DNA from: Coriaria nepalensis
Taxonomy: Eukaryota > Streptophyta > Magnoliopsida > Cucurbitales > Coriariaceae
Assembly (NCBI GenBank): GCA_027186245.1
Contig: CP114493.1
Coordinates: forward strand, 10,237,501 to 10,301,500
Reading direction: 5' to 3'
DNA length: 64,000 bases
Part shown: in pieces, positions 24,551-36,786 of the stretch
How positions within the stretch are numbered: position 1 is the stretch's first letter
Layout: every line of letters begins with the position of its first letter
The notes under the pieces: generated by a model
The model's database searches: none
What the model was told of the DNA's origin: nothing
The model's input: the letters and a program-made list of their open reading frames with translations, nothing else
Position numbers and translations under genes: made by a program

Positions 24551-25017
24551 TCATGAATTCACCAGAGGACAGTCACCTTCCTCTCGTTCTATTCCTCCTC
24601 GATTGACCAATCTGGGAAGTTGACAGAAAGCATCACCGGAGCTCATCGCTTCTTGGTTGTAGTTTCTCTCTGTCTTCTTCTCCACCTTCATACGGTTCTC
24701 TTTTCTTCTTCTCGGCCGGAGCTTCACTCTCCATTTTCTTCTTTTGCGGAACAAATCGATTCCTTAAGAATTAGGCTCTGATATCATATTGAAAATTTAG
24801 GAAGAGTGGTAGTAAATCACCAACGATAAATTCTTTGCTGGAAAAATGTCTGTTTGCTTATATAGTGTAGTAAGAGCTTTCTATTTATATTAGAAATTGT
24901 AAGGAGTACAGTTATAAGTAAGTCATAACTTCATATGACATAAATTATTAATGAAATTATACAAAAATTAAAACCCCTAGATAAACTAGATGATAGGCGG
25001 CAACATGATCTTAACAA
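24551..25017 (-). mobile_element. Remnant of a copia-like LTR retrotransposon (LTR plus primer-binding site)
   Basis: Read on the minus strand, 25017 to 24786 begins TGTTAAGATCATG, carries internal TATA-like boxes (ATATAAATAG, CTATATAAG) and ends TTTTCAATA. It is followed directly by TGATATCAGAGCC, one base from the initiator-methionine tRNA primer-binding site TGGTATCAGAGC of Ty1/copia elements. An ATG and a short charged reading frame follow, as at the start of a gag, but soon break. No second LTR or pol was seen. Boundaries are approximate. Confidence 0.5.
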
Positions 25018-25177
25018 TCCTTTAATCATGAAAGTCTCCAAAAACTTCGCATCTCTCACACCAAACTCTTTCGAGACCTCAACCTCGACTATCTCGACCT
25101 TTTTATCTGGTAACTCAAAATTGTGTACTCCTTATTTATCCGCACCACTCGCTAAATTTGTTTCACATAAATAATAA

Positions 25178-25998
<821 letters not shown>

Positions 25999-26494
25999 AC
26001 TTGTTCTAAATTGCCTATACCTGTTTAGATGGATCTAGTGCATAAGATCCTCATCAACTATTTATCAAGTTTTTGCTAGGATTCCATTATATATCAGATA
26101 CTGAAATCATTGGCCATAGTCTTAATCACGCTTAATATCTTAATCATTTCATTTGATTATAAAAATACGTAAATGTATGGTTGAGATATTCACATTACAT
26201 AATACGGTACATCGACATTTATAAAACTTGTATAAGATCAAAATATGACGCGTACATTGTATATGCAGCTGGCTAATCATTATCCTTTTTGTCGAAATTC
26301 TGCAACGTTTTCTGGTTACTGAGAACTCGGAGAAATCAAGGAAGCTTGGACAAAGTGTCTACTCTATCGATTCCTTCTGGAGGAAATATTATAACTACTG
26401 TTCCCTTCTACGTGCAGTCCTTTCCCTCACTTCTATTGCATATGAATCGCTACGAAACCACTCTTACCAAATTTCCTGACGTCGGATTTGTTTG
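25999..26494. other. Intergenic between the two pseudogenes
   Basis: No gene recognised. The 133-codon plus-strand frame at 26289-26690 runs antisense over the PP2C remnant and is not protein-like. Confidence 0.4.
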
Positions 26495-28934
26495 GCTCTT
26501 GAGGAACAAGCAAAAAACCGTTGCAATCATCGATCGTCGACCTGGGATATTTCCGCTTCCATGTCTTGCCAGCACGCATTGCTACAAGCTTAGTTGCCAC
26601 AGGTTGCGTCTCAGCACATGCTACTGTTTTAATTACCTCTGCGTTTGTAAGCACGTCCCATACCTGTACAAAAATGAGCGTAAGGTTTGATTAGAGTGTG
26701 AACTGCAGTCGATGTAATATATATAGCTAATAAATTTGTCTTAATACATTACCCCATCAGTTGCTAAGGCAATGAATTCATCCTAGCTTGTGAGACGTTT
26801 GTAAGAAACTTGAGGAGTAGCGATAAGGCCGTGATCTTTGAGGCAAAAATCACCAAACGCTCTAGCCATAGCAAGACCTGAATAATCTTCATCTGGCATC
26901 CATATTCTGTAAACATCAGGCTCTCCAGTATCTGCCAAGATTCTCCCTTGACAACACTTTATCCTTTCAGCTTCATCTGACATCAGTAAGACACACATCA
27001 ATGAAAAAAATGCGAAACCCACATGCAACATCAGGTTTCAAGTCAACTGTGAGTTGGACAGGAAGAAGTTGATTTCTGTCTCCTCTGGTACAAAGAACAG
27101 CTCGAGAATCGCCCAAGTTAGCAATTCTTAAGTGTTCATCCTGAAAATTACAAATGAGGAAATAAATTTTTATTTCTTTTATTTAATAAGGGCATGTTAT
27201 AACTTTGCCACACCAATTGTGATAATACGATGTACCTGTTTAACTGCAGTAACGGCTGTCGTACCGCTACAATAGGAATCAATACTGGAATCGAGCCGTA
27301 GTTCGTCATCCATTTCTTCAAATGAACGAACAAAATTTGCTTCCCATAAAGACAAAAATTATTTATTGTCCATATTATCTTTACATAATTCGCTGCCGCC
27401 ACGGCTAATTCGAGATACTCTGATTGCTTCAGAGAGCTTAGAGGGTAAGTAGTTTCGAATATGAAGCGAAAGCGAAACGATTGTTAGGATATGTAGTAAA
27501 TAATAATTCTTAATAATATGTAAATAATAAGTAGAAAATATAATAGAGTAATGTAGAACAAGTAGAAAAATAAAATAAAATAATACAGAAAATAGTAAGG
27601 AAAAAGATATAATAGTAAATAGTATAAATAAATCTATAAAAATATAGAATAATATATATAAATAATTTAACCGAAAGTTGTAATTATAAAATAAAATATT
27701 AAATATTATAAAAATTATAATATTTAAATATAAATAAAATTGAGAATGTTATAAAACCAAATCAAAATGTAAGGATTATAAATTGACAAATCAAATTGAT
27801 GAAAGAGTATATTTTGAGTCTTATGATGTATCTTTAAAACATATTCGTCTCCTCTCATTGGTGGGGTCTGTTTCTCAGAATACAAAGAAAATCAATAACA
27901 GCAGCATACCACCAATATTATTATAGTGAACTCAAAAGCACTCTATCACACTAGGAAACTTAAGACTCTAGAGAGGAAATGAAAATTGAAAGAAATGATT
28001 ATTTTCATTGTATTTCCAAATAGATGAAAGTTGTCAATTTATAAGCTCATAATTAAGCTATGTCCTCTTAATACGTTTTGCAAGAAAAAATATATATTAA
28101 GAGAAAATAATTTCAAAAATTGAGTCAAGGGTGATTCAGGTATTTTTTGGGCCCGAATATAGCATGTGGGTACACATGAACAAATCTCGATGCAATATGA
28201 ATTTGCATCTCTTGCATGTGCATACAAGAGATAGTATTTTAGCTTATATTTTATTACTCATTAATAAATGTGTAATTCTATATAAATATTTTTTCACTTA
28301 TTTTCCTTTCGAATGACAATGTTTCTTCTTTATTTTTTCACTTCAAGTTATTCAAATGGTTATATTTTAAAATTTAATTTATTATTTACATATTAATCAT
28401 TTTGAGTGTACTATATACCGATTCGAAACTCTCACAAAGAATAACCCGAATCAATTTTGACATTTCATTTATACGAAATAGACCTCACTCAATATCGAAC
28501 CTAAACATAACATATTAAAATATTTATTTTCCAACAACGATATGCCCGGAAGAGCCGTGACCATCAAACATGCCGCAAAACATCATATCTTTATCACCCG
28601 TAAAATCCTAGACCATGTTCAACAGATTGATTAATAAAACCTCATAAATTCATACAAAAAAAAACATTGGAATCAAGGTTGTAAGAGTATTGGTACATAT
28701 ATACCTCCCAGATAGTCATGGCATCTTGATTGATTCCCTTCTGCCTTTCTTGGCAAACATAGAGGTGAATGTAGAGGGATCATGCAATTTGATAAGGCCA
28801 CCGCCATCTTCATCTGAAACTTGGATGACATCCTGTTCATCAAAGTTACCATCCCATTCCCTCTCATCTTCATCATTCTCCACTAAGTATCTTCTTTCTC
28901 CATAAAACCCATCTTTGGTGCAACAAACACCCAT
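26495..28934 (-). pseudogene. Protein phosphatase 2C pseudogene interrupted by a solo LTR
   Basis: Decayed clade-type plant PP2C. Exon 1 (about 28672-28934, MGVCCTKDGFYGERR..MFAKKG) shifts frame just before INQDAMTIWE. Exon 2 has MFCGMFDGHGSSGHIV, the metal-binding DGH motif, but begins with an in-frame TAG at 28608-28610. It continues, after the solo LTR at 27482-28536, as SLSLHIRNYLPSKL, then EMDDELRLDSSIDSYCSGTTAVTAVKQ (about 27235-27340), DEHLRIANLGDSRAVLCTRGD (27022-27135), AERIKCCQGRI..EPDVYRIWMPDEDYSGLAMARAFGDF and, after TAG at 26783-26785 (RLTS-stop-DEFIALATDG), a worn C-terminus (WKRKYP..DDC). Removing the LTR and one target-site copy restores continuity across its insertion point. 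It sits where At5g01700 (a PP2C) sits in Arabidopsis. Confidence 0.9.
27482..28536 (+). mobile_element. Solo LTR, 1,055 bp, with 5-bp target-site duplication ACGAT
   Basis: The element begins TGTTAGGATATG and ends TTATTTTCCAACA, that is TG..CA with imperfect terminal inverted repeats. It is flanked by ACGAT on both sides (27477-27481 and 28537-28541). The flanks are contiguous coding sequence of a PP2C exon (GHIV|SLSLH) once the element and one ACGAT are removed. There is no internal coding region, PBS or second LTR, so it is a solo LTR left by recombination between two LTRs. Strand is arbitrary; superfamily undetermined. Confidence 0.88.
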
Positions 28935-30246
28935 TATTCCAAAAAGATAATAAGACCCACAAAAAACCCAAATGTCGACGAGCTACATTGCAGACCTGAT
29001 GATCACATGAAGTCAAACATCCCAATCCTTTATTTATTTATTTTTCTTGGAAGGTAAATGAGAAGGAAAAGGAGAAGGAGATGTAAAATCTAACAAGGAA
29101 ATATGATAATTGGATTTGTTTTCATTTTCTACGTTTACACGAGAAATAGGTGGGTATTTTGTTGTTTCCTTTTCTAAAGGTGGTTATTTTACTATCAGAA
29201 TGAGACGGTCAATCGAATATATGAGTTAATATGGATTTATATGCATGCAATCTAAAAATAGACGAGAAGAACAAAATTGTGAAGCAAAACAGAGTGATAA
29301 ATGATGATGTATTTTATGTCCGATATAAAATTTAAGTCAACGTGACTTCGTAGAGTTTTGTTTTTGCAGAATCGTAGAGTTTAGTTTAGTTTTAATGAAA
29401 ATGAATCTTATAAACCTGTCTCATATCCCCAATATTCCCATCTAAGAGGGAGATAATAGTTCCCACTATATTTTCATATGTGGTCTCATCCACTCTCACA
29501 AAACAAAAGAGGTATGAGACGAATTCATGAGATACTTTCTTTGTCTAATTGCATTTGATTTCGTGCGTCAACCAGCGAGAGAGATACCCTGTCATTCTTT
29601 GAATCTAATCTAAATTGAAGCTACTCATTGATGTCGTAGGTAGTTCTGAAGAATCCAACTCTTGAAAAATTCAATCCTCAAAAAGGATAGAAACGGTCCA
29701 AATAAAGCAGCTATAGCCTATATATGATTATTAAGCTGTGATACAAGTCATACAACAAAAGGTACAACTCATAGATGAAGGGACAGCGGCTTTTGCTACC
29801 AAATGAGCTGTTACTTGCCTTCCTGTAGTTGAGTTGTCCTCCTCTGCTTTCAATTCTCTGTACCAAAAAACCAAACAGAAGCAGAATTTCGCCAAAATGG
29901 GTTGAAAGCTTACAAGGCATGGTAATTTATAAGATAAGCTTTGTCCCCACCTGCTTCTGGGAATGAAACAACAATAGGCAAAATAGCTCTCACACCAGAG
30001 ACTAGAATCAACATACAAAATGATTGATCAAATAACTGTAAAATTGATTTCTTTTCTTCTTGTACAGAGCTATTAAAAAAGAAAGTGGCTGTAACAAATC
30101 AAATTTATGATATCTAAAAAAAAGAAGCCAAAAGTGTTTTACAGCTACCAAATAAAATGCTGTTGCAAGGAAACTCAAACAACTACATTCTTAAGTGTAG
30201 AAGAAATTTTCAAAAGAAAAATGTGGATGTTATGAGTTTGGCTGGG
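28935..30246. other. Intergenic between PP2C remnant and methyltransferase-like gene
   Basis: No recognised gene. A minus-strand 95-codon frame at 29731-30018 and a 69-codon frame beside it match no family I know; the area may be the 3' UTR or downstream flank of the methyltransferase-like gene. Confidence 0.4.
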
Positions 30247-31797
30247 CTACCACCATTGATGAATAAGAACTCCACTTTGCCTCAGAGAAGTAAACAAATC
30301 TAAGCATTCACCATATGTTTTCTCATACTTTGCACTCCTTTCTCCGGGACAACACTTCTGCCACCTATTGTAATGGCATTCAAGAAATATCTCATCGATC
30401 AAACAAATTGCTCCTGTCTCAAACAACCTTGGAATCAAATCGAATTCTGTTCCCTCCACATCCATCTTCATCACCACAAAATCCTTCTCTGTTACTGTGT
30501 TCTTCAACCAATTAGCAAAATCAAACCCCTGTATCTTATCCACCTCACCATCAAAACCACCAGAAGATTTCACTGGTTGAATCCTACCCATTCCTCTACC
30601 TTTATCCTCCACTTCCTGACCTGGATCTCTATGAATTTCAAAGGATAAAGTCTCATTTCTCAACCAAGCAGCATAAGGCAATAGAGTGACCCCTTTCTTC
30701 GTTTTATACTGCTCATGAAAAATTCTATCAGCCTCAATTGCATATATGTCGAACGTCTTGTTCTGTTTTGGGTATTGCTTCTTGAACCAGCTCACTATGC
30801 TAGAGCCATAACTCCTAGCTCCAACATCAACGTATACATACCTGCTCTTAAAACTTATGTCAGCCATTGCGGGCAAGTACTTAATCTTCTGTGCATTCCT
30901 CTTTAGTGTTATCCATGGCTTGAGTGGTTCTTCAAGAATCAAAGGCTCAGCTTTCCGGACCAATTCGTGCTTATATCCCGGAACCAAGCACTTATTATTC
31001 TCCGAATCACCATCACTTGTTTGAACCAAATGATCAAGAAGAGTTTCACTAGTTTTCTTGACAATAAATTGTCGAACAAAAGGCATTGATGAATCAAAAC
31101 CATCTATATCCTGTGATTTAACTATTTTGCAGCAATCGAACAAATCAACAAATGAGTTGAAACTATACTTATCTTTAGTCTTTACATGGACCACTGCAAA
31201 CCCTTCGGGTTTCAGTATCCGATATATCTCTGAAGCAATATGGAAAGGTCGAGACGATTTATCGAGCCGGCCATCTCCTATAAACAGAAAGTCAAAGGTT
31301 TCATCTTCGAATGGAACCTGATTAGCTTCCCCCTTAATCACAAGAGGCTTAAAAGCTTTCTTGGATATTCCGATGGAGTCCGAGACGCCAATTTCTCTTA
31401 AGGCATATACTTCCTGTCCGGTTGGGGTTTCCAAGGATAAGGTCTTTGATGCGCGCGAGAGATAACCCTCGCCCATTAGATCTTGGAAAACGGATGAGTA
31501 GAACTGGACGGCCTCGATCCAATCTTTGCTAGTATAAAGATCATCACGAGCGGGCCCCCCAGTGACTGTGGATCTAACCTTATTTGGGACAATAGCAGAA
31601 CCTACGGTACCTGTTCCGGTGATTACGAAGTTGAAATTCTCCGGCAAGGAGAAGAAGCAAAAATCGCCGATATTGCACGAATCGCCTGTAATAGTAACCA
31701 CGTAGGCAAAACGAACAGCTACGATTAGGACAGAAATCAACAGTACCCGTACAAAGAAATTCCTCAGAGGGCTCTGTTTCCCGTTGGAAGGTTCCAT
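30247..31797 (-). CDS. Membrane-anchored FkbM/SAM-methyltransferase-like protein
   Basis: Intronless, 516 residues. A single hydrophobic segment near the N-terminus (about 13-36) suggests a type II anchor in the endomembrane system. The middle resembles a class I SAM-dependent methyltransferase second half (VPFEDETFDFLF at 161-172, then EIYRILKPEGFAVVHV). The C-terminal third has the FkbM-type signature: YVDVGARSYGSS, an acidic IEAD turn, and VMKMDVEGTEFDLIPRL. This two-part layout is that of the plant-specific family represented by At5g01710; the substrate is unknown. The SAM glycine motif in the N-terminal half is not obvious, so activity is unproven. A CCT/AGG trinucleotide tract lies about 270 bp upstream. 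Start chosen as the first ATG, directly before the anchor. Confidence 0.88.
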   Translation of the reverse strand: MEPSNGKQSPLRNFFVRVLLISVLIVAVRFAYVVTITGDSCNIGDFCFFSLPENFNFVITGTGTVGSAIVPNKVRSTVTGGPARDDLYTSKDWIEAVQFYSSVFQDLMGEGYLSRASKTLSLETPTGQEVYALREIGVSDSIGISKKAFKPLVIKGEANQVPFEDETFDFLFIGDGRLDKSSRPFHIASEIYRILKPEGFAVVHVKTKDKYSFNSFVDLFDCCKIVKSQDIDGFDSSMPFVRQFIVKKTSETLLDHLVQTSDGDSENNKCLVPGYKHELVRKAEPLILEEPLKPWITLKRNAQKIKYLPAMADISFKSRYVYVDVGARSYGSSIVSWFKKQYPKQNKTFDIYAIEADRIFHEQYKTKKGVTLLPYAAWLRNETLSFEIHRDPGQEVEDKGRGMGRIQPVKSSGGFDGEVDKIQGFDFANWLKNTVTEKDFVVMKMDVEGTEFDLIPRLFETGAICLIDEIFLECHYNRWQKCCPGERSAKYEKTYGECLDLFTSLRQSGVLIHQWW

Positions 31798-33200
31798 GAT
31801 TTTCTTCCTCTTCGGTTTTCAGTAAAAAAGAAACAAAAAGAGGGAAAAAAAAAACTACGCAGAGTTCAATTGTCAAGAAAAAAAGAAGCTAAATCTAATC
31901 AGAGTTATAGGAGAAAGGTGAAGCTTAGCGAGAGCAGAAGCGAGCAGAGGTATGGTTGGCTCCGATTAGGGCTGTTCTGGGTGTGAGGGAGTTGTAAATT
32001 GGGAAATAGAGAGAGAAAGGAGGGGTAAAACGGGAATTCATGACCTGGGATTTTGGTTGTGACATCCAGGAGGAGGAGGAGGAGGAGGAGGAGGAGGGGT
32101 AAGGCGGTGGTTGACACTCAGGAGGATGATTTTAGGTCTGTCATTTTGTCTGGAAATTGGTGTTATGAAGGAAGGGATAAATAACGGAGGGTCACCTCAA
32201 GTGAAGAAGAAACGCGGCTTCTGACTGGAATAGCCGGTGGTTTAAGCTGACCTGGATTATTTAAAATTATGTTAAGAAAATCAGAGATTCCGGATAAATC
32301 TGTTAAATCTTTATTATTATTATTATTATTATTATTATTGTATTATTTTTTTAATAAAGCTTTTATTTTAAGCTATAGAAATATAATGAAGTTATTTTCT
32401 TAATTATTAAATTAAGAGAATTTTGAGGTTAGCCCTTGTCACTATAGATTAAAAAATAATACACACAGCTCAAGGTTGATATCAACTTGCCGATTAAGGG
32501 AAGGAGGAAATAGATAGTTCATAAATGAAGGCAGCTGCCACCTTGTATTTTGTAGTCAAATGGAAAATCGTTTTCGATCTAATTTTAAATACCCATTGCT
32601 TAGTGGCGGAAGTTGACCGCATCAGCTGGTAATCAATTGCACATGGGCCTGGCCTGGGCTTCTTGGGGCACACACTACTCATAGGCACGAGAGCACGAGT
32701 CACAGAAATGGACACAGACACGACGGACACGGTTTTATATACACCAGTGGCAGTGGGAAACCCCTAGTAGCCGTTATTAACGCTTTTTCAGGTATTACTG
32801 ATTGGGCCCAGCCTTTTTAACTTGCGGCTAAACTAGAGCCAGATTCAACGGTTCCTAAAACACTTGATTACGTTCACGTTTCATACTCACCACCAAACTT
32901 CTCCTAATTGTCACCTACAGGAAGCAATTATACTGTGAAGCCCTGCTCATGTTAAGCGTATCATGTGGAAACTCGTTCTAATTTTTCCATTTATGTGTAA
33001 ACTAGAGTAGTCAGTTGGCTTTATTTTGGGACCAATTGACCAACAATAATGTCTGTAAACCAATTACATATGGCGCAAAAAATGCACATGTACACAAGTG
33101 CATGTAGTAATTGTCGATGGATGAGAAAAATTATGACGCGTGTCACTTTTTGAATATTTTTTTTGGGTAAATTTAATGATTAATTACGTTTAAATTGAAA
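31798..33200. other. Promoter side of the methyltransferase-like gene and AT-rich spacer
   Basis: Contains the AGG repeat at 32068-32097 in the probable 5' leader, an ATT/TTA run near 32307-32340 and otherwise unassigned AT-rich DNA. Confidence 0.45.
32068..32097. repeat. (AGG)10 trinucleotide repeat
   Basis: Ten AGG units, read as CCT on the strand of the downstream methyltransferase-like gene, 270-300 bp above its start codon. Pyrimidine repeats are common in plant 5' leaders. Confidence 0.8.
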
Positions 33201-35545
33201 GATTTTAAATATATATATTATATTAATTAAATTGGATAATAATTAATTTCAATTAACCGAATAAATTTATAAACGTGAAATTCAATTTAATAGTGCAATA
33301 ATTAAGAATCACCCAATAATTAAGAATCACCCAATATGTGATCTTGACCGTCTGAAAAAAAATTAAAATAATTTTCCTCATCATACAAGGTTCGGTCGAA
33401 ATTGAAGAGAGAAAGGTGCATTTCAGACTAAACATAGGAGAAGTAGAAGGAATTTTGAACGAAAATTTTTTCCTAATGAAAACATTTTACTTTTTCAAAA
33501 AAGTGATTAGAAATTAGATATTTCTCAATCAATTAGAGAAAGTGGCCTAAAATGAAGGAGCAATAAAGGAAGTTTGGCCGAAAATGAAGGGGAGAAGAGA
33601 GAGAGAAGTTTGTTTAGATGAATGTAGACTGTATTTCGATCATATTGAATTGGAATTAAAAGCAAAAAAGTCAGTTCACCAAAAAAATAATTAGGGCCCA
33701 CAAAGTGGGAAAATAGCCAAAAATTGAGAGGAAGTTGAGATTCCAGACTGACATATTTAAAAGAGTGTCATCAATCCTTTGTCTATAAATAGAAATATGG
33801 GATTAAGGGAAAAAGGCATCATTTCGTTTACCGACAATCACCGATATCCTTAAACACTTACCCCAAAAAATCGAGCAACATTCGTAATTTTTTCTACACT
33901 CAAGCTATTTTTCGACACTTGTCATTTTTCCTCGGAGAAAATATGTATATGATTCTCTAAGATCCTTTCTTACAAACAATTATTAAATTGGCATGTCCGG
34001 TAGGACTTTTAACAAGTGAACTATTAGAAGTTTATCAAATGGTTCAATGATTACGGAGCCACTGTTAAGATCCACTATCGAGGTAGTGAAAACTGTGTCG
34101 CCCGGCCGACAACCATAAAGGTGACCCGCATCAAGTGGAACCGATCGCTCCTGCCCTAATGATGCCTCAAGAGAATATCCCCAAGGTAGTCGAAGGAAAA
34201 GGTTGCCTTAACCCCCGAAACTGGTCGCATTCCCATTCGGCTTAAGGCACCACAATCCGATTCGTCTGATCGATTGAGGACCCAACTAATCTAACAGTTA
34301 GAAGCAGCCGAAAGACGATCAAAGACAACGACGACCTATTTTCTCGGCCATTTAGAACGGCTCGGTCAACATTACCACCGACCAAGTTGCTTCATCCGCC
34401 ACCACAATGGGAGTGCCGTACGGGTCACTCCACCCGCCACCACATTACCATTGAACGGTCAAATCCGGTCGTTTGTGTTTGAGGTTGGCAATCTTTTATA
34501 AGCTAGAGCTGACTAAAGAGAAGCTCTAGTAGCCATCCCAAACTAACTGCATAGACCCCCATTGCATCAACCCCAAGTTTGGTCCGACCGCCTTCCAAAC
34601 ACAGATGGGCCGAACCATTAGCCAAGGTCGACCCCACCTCTATCACCGAAGAGAAATGTCAATGGATTTCCCAACAACACTTTCTTTGCACATCAAAGGT
34701 ATCATCTCTCACTCTACCAACCGGCCTATGGGCTGCCACCTGCTTCTTATACCGGTATGCTGCCATGTAATTTTCCCTTGGACGACAAGCCAAAGTTCCC
34801 TCGATAACCCTTGAGTCCATACGTGGAGTCGAGGCCCACCACTCAACAGACAATTGATAGATACATGATTTGCAATATCATATAGGAGATGTATGGCTTA
34901 GCCGCCCAGTATACCATAAGCCATACGTAGACGAAGTCGACCAAGAGTTGTTTCCCAACGACTATCGAGTCCCCGACTTTAGTCTCTGGAGAGGACCCGA
35001 TTCAATCAATGATCAAGCACATCGGCCGCTTCACAGTCTAATATGAAGAGGTTGGTGCCAACGATCGACTACGATTGCGACTATTTACAAATTCTTTCAC
35101 TGGGCAGGCTTTCGCGTGGTACATCTAATTGCCGCATAACTCTATCAGGACTCAGAAAGAAATGGAGCAGTATTTCCATACGTAATTTTATCAAGTTTAA
35201 CTAAAGGCCACAATGGATTATCTATCTCGGTTATACTAAAGGATCGGTGAGTCGGCCGGTACGTAATTGGCTCGGTTCAAGCAGAATCGTAACTTATGTA
35301 ATGTTGTCCTCCTTGAGCCCGAATTTGTGAAAATTACAATTAATGGGCTCGATATTGAGCTCCGAAAAAAGTTTAAAAGAATGGAGTTCTGGGACTTTTT
35401 CAAGGTTTCTACCAAAGCTTCCCGAGCTACTCAAGGAAGAGGCCTAACGAAAGACCGCCTCGATGGGCATCTATTTCCAGGAATCCACCTTTGAGGTCGA
35501 AGTCGCCGAAATAATCGGTAGAGACAAATCGGTCATCATCCCGGG
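33200..35545 (+). mobile_element. Truncated gypsy-type LTR retrotransposon (LTR, PBS and decayed gag)
   Basis: The left part looks like a plus-strand LTR with a promoter box (CTATAAATAG at about 33783), followed near 33987-34005 by TTGGCATGTCCGGTAGGAC, resembling the primer-binding region of Ty3/gypsy elements. Downstream, in broken frames, is a Retrotrans_gag domain: YRVPDFS (about 34962), MIKHIGRFTV, RLFTNSFTGQAFAWY, then LARFKQNRN..LEPEFVKITINGLDIELRKKFK (35260-35375). Multiple stops and frame changes show it is dead. No pol and no right LTR: gag sequence ends at about 35545 where the CASP-like pseudogene begins. Left boundary uncertain. Confidence 0.72.
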
Positions 35546-35549
35546 CAGT

Positions 35550-36235
35550 GATGGAGCAAACCAAGTGGCTGCAACGGCTGGTGAGGATGCAAACCAGATG
35601 GCAGGATCGAGGTTTAGGGTATCGGATGACGGAGATAGTAGGCGGTGGAAGAGGGAGGATCTGTTGAAGAAAGCGTCATTAGTGTTGAGAGGATTGGGTC
35701 TGTTTTGTCATTCATATCGTTCATTGTAATGGCATGCAGCAAACAGGGCGACTGGAAAGACTTCGACAAATACGAAGAACACGGGTTATATTAAATTTAT
35801 TTAATCAATTAATTAGATGCAAATTAAATTAAAAATGGGATTGGGCATATGCAGCTATGTGTTGGCTATAGGAGTGATAGTGACAGTGTATACGGCAGTT
35901 CAAGTGGCGCGACAGGGTCACGAACTTTCAGGAGATCAGGTTGGTTTTCTTTTCTCTACAAAGATATAAAATAGGTAAGAGCATGGTTGATATGGAGTGT
36001 TGGAATGCAGGTTATGGCGTACCTGTTATTATCGGCGGCATCGGCAGCAATTCCGTTGACGACTAGGATGAGGGAAGCAGTAGACAATCTCCTTACAGAC
36101 TCATCTGAAGCGTCTATTAGCCTGTGCTTTCTAGAAGGAGCGGACGGTGTATTTACAGACTCATCTGCAGCGTCTATTAGCCTGTGCTTTTTAGCCTTTG
36201 TTGCATTAGCTTTTTCGGCTCTTATTTCCGTATAA
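35550..36235 (+). pseudogene. CASP-like protein (CASPL4 type) pseudogene
   Basis: Relic of a four-helix CASP-like membrane protein. Exon 1 has RRWKREDLLKKASLVLRGLG, then a frame change near 35700, after which SFIVMACSKQGDWKDFDKYEEH reads in another frame to a donor at 35784. Exon 2 (35855-35939) reads YVLAIGVIVTVYTAVQVA. Exon 3 (36011-36235) reads VMAYLLLSAASAAIPLTTRMRE and ends FSALISV. Exon 3 carries an in-frame 60-bp tandem duplication (units beginning 36093 and 36153; TDSSEASISLCFL repeated as TDSSAASISLCFL), adding 20 residues in the last loop/helix. The 5' end abuts gypsy gag sequence and no clear start codon remains. In Arabidopsis CASPL4B1 lies, as I recall, next to IREG1, matching the ferroportin gene nearby. 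Confidence 0.82.
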
Positions 36236-36786
36236 AAACTCTCTACTCAATCCTCCCGTCTGAATCCTGATCATTCTGCGGATTCCCTTACTCTGTTATT
36301 GATACTTGTTTTACTGCTTCATTTATAATGACTCTACACACAGGATGCATTTTTCTTTGTATTCAAGTTTGGGTCTTGACATTAGGCCTTTACTTCAAAT
36401 CTGTTACAAGTGACAGACAGATTAATTACTAGGTCAAATTCAATGAGAATGAACTATAACTGTTACAACATCTTTATAATTACTTCGAGGATCCAGAAAG
36501 GAGATGGTTTAATCTCAACCAGAATGAATTACATTTGAACCATCAAAAAGATAAAAGGTAAACTACATCTCATCTGCCTCTTTAGCCAAAAAAACATCTG
36601 CCTCCCCAGCAGTAATTTACTACACAGAAAAACACTAGTCATTACAAATCTAACAAGGGAACTATCCGAATTTCGAACAAAACTGCCCATTGGCGCTTTG
36701 GGGGGTTTTATTGGGGGAGTTGACCTTTGATGCTTCAAAATTCAAATTTCTGTTCTGGTATTGCGTGAAACTATGAAGCTTCCATG
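36236..36786. other. Spacer and 3' UTR of the F-box/LRR gene
   Basis: Short region between convergent genes. It probably holds the F-box/LRR 3' UTR; the 69-codon minus frame at 36529-36738 lies after the true stop and is not coding. Confidence 0.5.

Noticed and set aside
24551..24754. Arg/Lys-rich 67-codon minus frame as a real protein
   Set aside because: It follows an LTR and primer-binding site and fits a broken gag leader better; too short and biased.
26289..26690. Plus-strand 133-codon frame near the PP2C remnant
   Set aside because: Largely antisense to PP2C coding sequence (WKRKYP region).
29731..30018. Minus-strand 95-codon frame as a small gene
   Set aside because: No recognisable motif, no conserved neighbour signal; more likely UTR or spacer.
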